A stretch of 35,700 bases of DNA, taken from contig CAZIKF010000044.1 in assembly GCA_964539825.1 (NCBI GenBank), forward strand, positions 1-35,700. Direction: 5' to 3'. Source of the DNA: CAZIKF01 sp964539825 (GTDB lineage: Bacteria > Muiribacteriota > UBA6191). The position numbers and the translations under genes were made by a program. Shown one piece after another: positions 31,158 through 35,700 of the stretch; positions within the stretch are counted from its first letter, which is position 1; each line of letters opens with the position of its first letter. The notes beneath the pieces were generated by a model. It searched no databases and was not told the DNA's origin. It saw only the letters and a program-made list of their open reading frames with translations.

Positions 31158-32683
31158 TTTGATGAATATTGTTCACGCCACCGGAGAAAAGAGAGCAGGC
31201 CGCCAATGCACCAGGCAGAAAGCGGAAGCAGGAAAAGAATGAGCGCGATCCAGTTTCGACGGGTCTGCTCTGGGACTTGCAAAGGGCGCTCGGAAATGAA
31301 TTTAGGGTATGCGGAAGCCCTCTCCAGACGCCCGCTAAGAAAGTAGAGGCTGTTTAAAATTAGAGCCTGGTTTCCGGGATGGGGAAGGAATTCATTGGAG
31401 AGGAATCCCTGGTCAGCCAGTAACACCAGGTTCTCACCGATACCGAGGGCAAGATCCAGGGGTCCCTTTCTCTCCGATTCTGGATTGAATACCGGGTTCT
31501 TAGAGCCTCCCGAAGGATTTTCAGCCCAGGAGAAGGAAGAGGAGCGTAAAATCGGTTGGGCCCTGGGGGAGTTTGAGAGAAAGGCGGAAGTTCCGGGCAA
31601 TAGAACCGGGAAATGATTATCCAGTCTGGCCGCGATCGGATGGGAGCCAAAATGAGGCAGAAGAAAACTCAGTTCATTGCCTGCGTTTCTCAGGGGGTCC
31701 ACAACGGGAAACCCCAGGTACTCCCATTCCATTTCGCGGGACAATTCTCCCAGGGGCTGATGGGGCGAGGGTTCGAAAAACAAAATCGTCTTAGCGCCTG
31801 ATTGAATTCGCTTGACCAATTCCAGGGAAAGAGGGAGCGGGATTTTTCTGGGGGGCAGGAACACCAGGGTGGGCTCAGAGGTTGATGGAAGAGTTTCTGA
31901 GATGGAAGGCAGGAATCCCTGGGATTTGAGAAGCTGAACGAATTGAGAATATCCACCTGCCGAGAGGTCCAGGAATGGACCCTTGCCCAGTTCAGGAAAA
32001 AGAAGATGAACAACCTGTGAATTCTCCAGGCTTTTCACTGCTTCCACGAGGGCGGATTCACCATAAAAAGCTCTCCCCCTTGCTGTTTTTCCCATGTTCC
32101 CAAAGAGCTGAGACCGCCCGATAAGCACTGTATCCGCTTCTCCCTGAACCAGGATGGAGGGGAGCGTTCTAATCCCTGATTCTCTTGCCTGTGTGGGCTG
32201 GGTTGAGGGGTCAATCCATCTGACGGATGCTTGCGGAAGGTGAGTCTGAAGGACTTCCAAAAAACGCTCGAGAATCCCATAAAGTTCCGCATCCCTGTTT
32301 CGCATGGCGAAAACCGTCAACGAAAATTTTCTTTGGGCGAGAAAGCGAATGGAAGACTGGCGTAATTGATGAAATCCATCCTCGCTGAAATCCATTAGTC
32401 GTTCTCCTCGCTCTAGCAGCATGAGGAAAAAAATCAGAAATACAAGAATGAGAAGGGAGCGTATCCAGTCCCTGGTATTGGCTCCAGAGCCTAGTTGCTG
32501 AACTCCCCTGGTCAGCAGGGGAGCTTCCAATGTCATTGCGAGGGCGAGTACGAACAAAGAAAGACTGGCCAGTTTAGCCGGTAAATCCGTTGGAGCCGTG
32601 CTGGTCAAAAGGAGGGTAAAAGCAAAAAGAAGAATTGCACAAAAAAGACAGAGCAGGAAAAAGCTAAAACGGGGAAACCTCAT
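31154..32683 (-). CDS. GldG-like ABC transporter auxiliary protein
   Basis: A 509-residue protein with hydrophobic segments at about 7-27, 37-55 and 73-92, a large soluble domain (about 100-470), and a C-terminal span (about 478-500). This is the layout of GldG/ABC-type uncharacterised transport proteins. The soluble part includes LAQRKFSLTVFAMRN, ASVRWIDPSTQPTQARESGI and SALVEAVKSLE, typical of the family. In gliding Bacteroidetes GldA-F-G form an ABC complex; homologues in non-gliders have unknown cargo. ATG 32683 is chosen because it overlaps the permease stop in ATGA, rather than the start 17 codons upstream. Confidence 0.78.
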   Translation of the reverse strand: MRFPRFSFFLLCLFCAILLFAFTLLLTSTAPTDLPAKLASLSLFVLALAMTLEAPLLTRGVQQLGSGANTRDWIRSLLILVFLIFFLMLLERGERLMDFSEDGFHQLRQSSIRFLAQRKFSLTVFAMRNRDAELYGILERFLEVLQTHLPQASVRWIDPSTQPTQARESGIRTLPSILVQGEADTVLIGRSQLFGNMGKTARGRAFYGESALVEAVKSLENSQVVHLLFPELGKGPFLDLSAGGYSQFVQLLKSQGFLPSISETLPSTSEPTLVFLPPRKIPLPLSLELVKRIQSGAKTILFFEPSPHQPLGELSREMEWEYLGFPVVDPLRNAGNELSFLLPHFGSHPIAARLDNHFPVLLPGTSAFLSNSPRAQPILRSSSFSWAENPSGGSKNPVFNPESERKGPLDLALGIGENLVLLADQGFLSNEFLPHPGNQALILNSLYFLSGRLERASAYPKFISERPLQVPEQTRRNWIALILFLLPLSAWCIGGLLSFLRWREQYSSK

Positions 32684-33387
32684 CGCTTTCCTTGAATTGA
32701 ACAGAGCCAAAGGGGAAAGAAAATCCAAATACACAGGGAAAGTAATTCAGTGGGATAGAAAGCCCCGCTAAGGAAGTGGGAAAAGGGATAGTAGAGAGAG
32801 CCCTTTCTTAAGATTTGCCCAAGCGGAGTTAGGATTCCTGAAAAGAGCTGATTGGCATAGGAAAGGAGCCACAATCCGAGTAATAGTCCCACTGAAGTCA
32901 TCATGGTTAAAATGCGGTCTTTTGAGAGTGAGGATACAAAGAGAGAAACAGAGAGGTAGGCCATCTGCAGGCATAAAAGACCAAGGAATGCACAGGTATG
33001 AAGGCCGTGGTCCGGGCTTCCGTAGAGGACCAGGAACCCGTATTGAATCGCGAGGATACTATCGAGCAGCAATAGTAAAACAACCCTTTGAACAAAGTAT
33101 CCCAGGGTGATGGAAGCAGTTGAAATTCCGAGCGTCCTCTGAAGGGTGAAAAAATTGTCAACGGAACCCTTAAGGTAGGTGTTCAAACATAAGATGGGAA
33201 TTAAAAAAAGAGAGCTGAATCCTGCCCACCAGAAAACGGGAATGATGTTTGCCTGCCTTACCTGGACCATTGAAAGAGAAAAAATGTAGGCGAGCAGCAG
33301 CCAAAAGGCTCCTAAAATATAGTAAGTCCCCGAGGAAGAAATTTGGACTCTTAGAAGATGAGCGCTCAAAAGGAAGAATTGATTCAT
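32680..33387 (-). CDS. ABC-2 type permease (GldF-like)
   Basis: A 235-residue integral membrane protein with about six spans, e.g. LGAFWLLLAYIFSLSM, FSSLFLIPILCL, VVLLLLLDSILAIQ, AFLGLLCLQMAYLSVSLF and SVGLLLGLWLLSY. The amphipathic segment NFFTLQRTLGIS precedes a middle span, as in GldF-type ABC-2 permeases. It pairs with the ATPase encoded directly upstream (ATGA overlap of start and stop). Confidence 0.82.
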   Translation of the reverse strand: MNQFFLLSAHLLRVQISSSGTYYILGAFWLLLAYIFSLSMVQVRQANIIPVFWWAGFSSLFLIPILCLNTYLKGSVDNFFTLQRTLGISTASITLGYFVQRVVLLLLLDSILAIQYGFLVLYGSPDHGLHTCAFLGLLCLQMAYLSVSLFVSSLSKDRILTMMTSVGLLLGLWLLSYANQLFSGILTPLGQILRKGSLYYPFSHFLSGAFYPTELLSLCIWIFFPLWLCSIQGKR

Positions 33388-34298
33388 GTCTTCTTTCCTT
33401 TTTCCTTTTCGAGGTATTCAAAAAAAACATCTTCAATTCTCTGGTGGAAGGATTCCAGGGAATTTACGGGTGTAGCCCTGACGCTCAGGAGTTTAAAAAT
33501 TTGATTCTGGATTGGCATGTTCCAGTGCGGAAAGTAAAAAGTCCGATGGTCCTGTGTCTGGAATTGATAATTCGATTGAATCAGAGACCAGGACAGGGAT
33601 GGGTCTGTTCTTTCCAGCACCAGCTTATGCGTGTGGGCACCCATGGAATGAAGCAGGTCTTCCTTTCTGCCCTGGGCCATGATTCGGCCCTCATTTAAGA
33701 GAATCAGGCGGTCTCCAATTCTTTCAATATCCAGGAGTCGGTGGGTTGAAAGAAGGATAATTTTATCTTTTCGCTCTCTTAGCAGGATTTTCTCAAACTC
33801 CCTGTACTGGGCCGGGTCCAGGCTGTTTCCGGGTTCGTCAAGCAGGAGTACATCCGGATTTCCAAGGAAACACTGAGCGAGGGCAACCCTTTGTTTGTGG
33901 CCGCTGGAAAGATGAGAAATTCGTCGTTTCAGGGTGTGTTCTATCCCAAATTTTCGAGCCCAGTCACGAACCTGCTGCCGAGATTGATCAAGCCCCTTGA
34001 GGAGTCCAATGAACCTCAGCAGGGTTTGTACTTTTAAATCCGGGTCCAGAAGTTCTCCCTCTCCGAGATAGCCAATGGAGTAGGGCAAGGCTCCCCGCTT
34101 TGGAACCTCCAGCCCGTTCAGGCTTAGAAAGCCGCAGTCGTATCCAAGCAGGCCGGCTAGAATTCGAATCAAGGTAGTCTTTCCAGCTCCATTGGGGCCA
34201 AGCAAGAGTGACACCTCTCCTTTCTTGAGCGAAAGAGAAATATTACACAGCGCTTCAATATCCTGAAATCGCTTGGAAACCTGGTGAAGTTCAAGCAT
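33384..34298 (-). CDS. ABC transporter ATPase (GldA-like)
   Basis: A 304-residue nucleotide-binding subunit. Walker A GPNGAGKTT (34-42), signature LSSGHKQR (130-137), Walker B VLLLDEP (150-156) and the H-loop STHR are intact. The Q-loop region reads IGYLGEGELLDPDLKV, with Gly-Glu where GldA/CcmA types have Pro-Glu. The last 90 residues form the C-terminal extension common in ABC-2 ATPases. ATG 34298 (MLELHQVSKRF) is the usual start; a longer frame to 34328 adds 10 residues and overlaps the promoter region. First gene of a four-gene operon with the permease, GldG-like and DUF4340-like genes. Confidence 0.88.
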   Translation of the reverse strand: MLELHQVSKRFQDIEALCNISLSLKKGEVSLLLGPNGAGKTTLIRILAGLLGYDCGFLSLNGLEVPKRGALPYSIGYLGEGELLDPDLKVQTLLRFIGLLKGLDQSRQQVRDWARKFGIEHTLKRRISHLSSGHKQRVALAQCFLGNPDVLLLDEPGNSLDPAQYREFEKILLRERKDKIILLSTHRLLDIERIGDRLILLNEGRIMAQGRKEDLLHSMGAHTHKLVLERTDPSLSWSLIQSNYQFQTQDHRTFYFPHWNMPIQNQIFKLLSVRATPVNSLESFHQRIEDVFFEYLEKEKGKKT

Positions 34299-34330
34299 CA
34301 AATGACTCTGATTCCTTCCATACGGCAAAC

Positions 34331-34340
34331 ATTATATAAT
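34331..34340. promoter_or_regulatory. Palindromic ATTATATAAT, shared -10 for divergent genes
   Basis: The 10-mer is its own reverse complement, so both strands carry TATAAT: at 34335-34340 for the phosphorylase and at 34336-34331 for the ABC operon. The -35 regions are poor on both sides. The two genes are 71 bases apart, so this is the only place for their promoters. Confidence 0.5.
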
Positions 34341-34369
34341 GGGTGCTCTTTTAAGTATCTGGAGGAAAC

Positions 34370-35206
34370 ATGGGTGAAGAACGAAAACGAGTACTGGAAG
34401 CTGTGCAGGTCCTCCAGGAACGAGAAGAACAAATGCCTGAGGTGGGAATCATTCTCGGATCCGGTCTGTCCCACCTGGGAAATAGTATTGAAGGGGCTCA
34501 AAGCGTTGTATATGACGATATTCCCCACTTTCCCCTGAGTACCGTTGAATCCCATCATGGCAGGCTCCTTTTCGGTAACCTCGGATCCAGGAGAGTTGTC
34601 GCAATGCAGGGCCGCTTTCATTCTTATGAAGGTTATGACGGGCGCGAGATGACCTTTGGGGTGAGGGTTATGAAAGAGCTCGGCATCAAGGCTTTAATTG
34701 TTTCTAATGCCTGCGGTGGTTTGAATCCTCAGTACCGGGCTGGAGATTTGATGCAGATCGAGGATCATATCAATTTACTAGGCATGAATCCTTTGATCGG
34801 CCCAAATGAAGAGGAATGGGGACCCAGGTTTCCGGATATGAGTGAGCCTTATTGCAGAAAACTTTCTCAATTGGCTCATCGATGTGCCTTGGATCTCGGG
34901 ATTAGGCTTCAAAAAGGGGTTTATGTTGCTGTGGCAGGTCCAAACCTGGAGACTCGGGCCGAGTATCGTATGCTCAAGCAGATGGGCTCGGATGTGGTCG
35001 GAATGTCCACGATTCCAGAGGTCATTGTCGCGCGTCATATGGGGATTCCGGTCCTTGCGATCTCAGTTGTGACAGATATGTGCCTGCCTGATAATCTTAA
35101 AGAGGCTACCTTTTCCGAAATCATAGCAGTAGCCAATGAAGCCGAACCTCGAATGACAAAGATTATTACTGAGTTCCTCAAAAGGGTGGATCTCAGCACT
35201 TCTTAA
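34370..35206 (+). CDS. Trimeric purine nucleoside / methylthioadenosine phosphorylase
   Basis: A 278-residue family-2 nucleoside phosphorylase that splits purine nucleosides with phosphate. ILGSGL (28-33) binds phosphate, as does SHHGRL (61-66); SNACGGLNP (112-120) and AGPNLETRAEYRM (189-201, with Glu195) form the purine pocket, and VGMSTIPEVIVARH (210-223) holds the ribose methionine. At the residue that reads purine O6/N6 the protein has Asp236 (VVTDMC) where guanosine/inosine enzymes have Asn; Asp there is typical of methylthioadenosine phosphorylase. Directly followed by mtnA, which uses the MTA product, so an MTA phosphorylase role (mtnP-like) is likely. Ribosome site GGAGG is six bases upstream. 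Confidence 0.9.
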   Translation: MGEERKRVLEAVQVLQEREEQMPEVGIILGSGLSHLGNSIEGAQSVVYDDIPHFPLSTVESHHGRLLFGNLGSRRVVAMQGRFHSYEGYDGREMTFGVRVMKELGIKALIVSNACGGLNPQYRAGDLMQIEDHINLLGMNPLIGPNEEEWGPRFPDMSEPYCRKLSQLAHRCALDLGIRLQKGVYVAVAGPNLETRAEYRMLKQMGSDVVGMSTIPEVIVARHMGIPVLAISVVTDMCLPDNLKEATFSEIIAVANEAEPRMTKIITEFLKRVDLSTS

Positions 35207-35215
35207 AGAGTCCCA

Positions 35216-35700
35216 ATGATTGTTCCCATAGTCTGGAAAGACTCCGCTCTCTTCCTCTTGGACCAACGATTATTGCCCGGTGAGGAGACCTGGGTTCCCA
35301 TCAACTCAGTAGATGAGGGTGCCGAGGCGATTCGTTCCATGATGGTTCGCGGGGCTCCTGCCATCGGAGTTACAGCGGCTTATTCCTATGCGCTGGCTTT
35401 TAAGAAGGAGAAGTGGGAAGAGGGCCGCTCCAAAAGCGTATGTGAACAGCTTCTTTCCACCAGACCTACAGCGGTGAATCTAAAGTGGGCTCTGGAGCGC
35501 ATGGCAGAAGAAGCCCGTGTTCACTTTTCAAGCTCCGAGTTTTCAGTTGAGGCATGTTTTGGCTTTCTATCTGAGCGTGCCCGTGCCATCCATGATGAGG
35601 ATGTGCTGATGAACCATTCTATAGGGAAAAATGCCCTCGAACTGGTTCCCGACTCAGCAAGGATCCTCACGCATTGTAATGCCGGAAGTCTCGCCACCGG
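35216..35700 (+). CDS. mtnA: Methylthioribose-1-phosphate isomerase, 3' truncated by window end
   Basis: The first 161 codons of MtnA, which isomerises 5-methylthioribose-1-phosphate to the ribulose form in methionine salvage. RSMMVRGAPAIGVTAAY, TRPTAVNLKWAL and THCNAGSLATG are diagnostic; Cys154 of HCNAG is the catalytic cysteine. No stop is reached, and the gene runs off the end in frame. Nine bases separate it from the phosphorylase stop, so the two form a salvage operon. Confidence 0.93.
   Translation, partial: MIVPIVWKDSALFLLDQRLLPGEETWVPINSVDEGAEAIRSMMVRGAPAIGVTAAYSYALAFKKEKWEEGRSKSVCEQLLSTRPTAVNLKWALERMAEEARVHFSSSEFSVEACFGFLSERARAIHDEDVLMNHSIGKNALELVPDSARILTHCNAGSLAT

Overview
The window comes from a Gram-negative bacterium of roughly balanced GC. 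It has an LPS-type heptose adenylyltransferase (rfaE2), signal-peptide-bearing envelope proteins including a probable beta-barrel, and Gld-type ABC genes. The lineage cannot be fixed from sequence alone; a spirochaete-like, deltaproteobacterial-like or other deep-branching Gram-negative lineage would fit. I saw no rRNA, tRNA, CRISPR array, transposase or phage gene.

Region 1 (1-11350, + strand) is the accessory highlight. It is a type-II fatty-acid/polyketide-like cluster: a ketosynthase-like protein that has lost one catalytic His, a FabG-type ketoreductase, a 1307-residue protein with an N-terminal acyl carrier domain on a giant helical repeat scaffold, a FabZ/FabA-type dehydratase, a complete FabF-type ketosynthase, an acyl-ACP-desaturase-like diiron protein with a long N-terminal extension, and an acidic tail-anchored membrane protein. 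There is no enoyl reductase, acyltransferase, thioesterase or phosphopantetheinyl transferase in view. The set could therefore extend and beta-process an acyl chain but not fully saturate it, which suggests a polyene-like product held on an unusual ACP scaffold. A four-helix-bundle gene sits inside the cluster between inverted repeat arms. Convergent to the cluster (11392-13678, - strand) are a halogenase-like flavoprotein and a BCP-type peroxiredoxin, possible tailoring or protection functions.

Region 2 (13.7-27.1 kb) is housekeeping. RNase II/R and rfaE2 overlap on +. A minus-strand operon runs from a huge TPR protein through mutS and a CPBP-type membrane protease to mgtE. nusB is divergent from the TPR gene. 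Region 3 (27.1-30.2 kb) holds an exported phytase/esterase-like protein whose signal peptide is encoded by repeat DNA, a 1-Cys peroxiredoxin, and a convergent probable outer-membrane barrel protein. Region 4 (30.3-34.3 kb, - strand) is a tightly overlapping Gld-type ABC operon: ATPase, permease, GldG-like, DUF4340-like. Region 5 (34.4 kb to the end) has a purine-nucleoside/MTA phosphorylase followed by a truncated mtnA, a methionine-salvage pair.

Intergenic DNA is unusually structured. It contains 9-bp tandem units (CAATGGAAA-like) and 7-bp purine units (GAAGAGA-like) set as inverted arms, REP-like GTCATTCCGG palindromes, and hairpins that overlap or enclose stop codons without a U-tract. Several coding starts lie inside these repeats.
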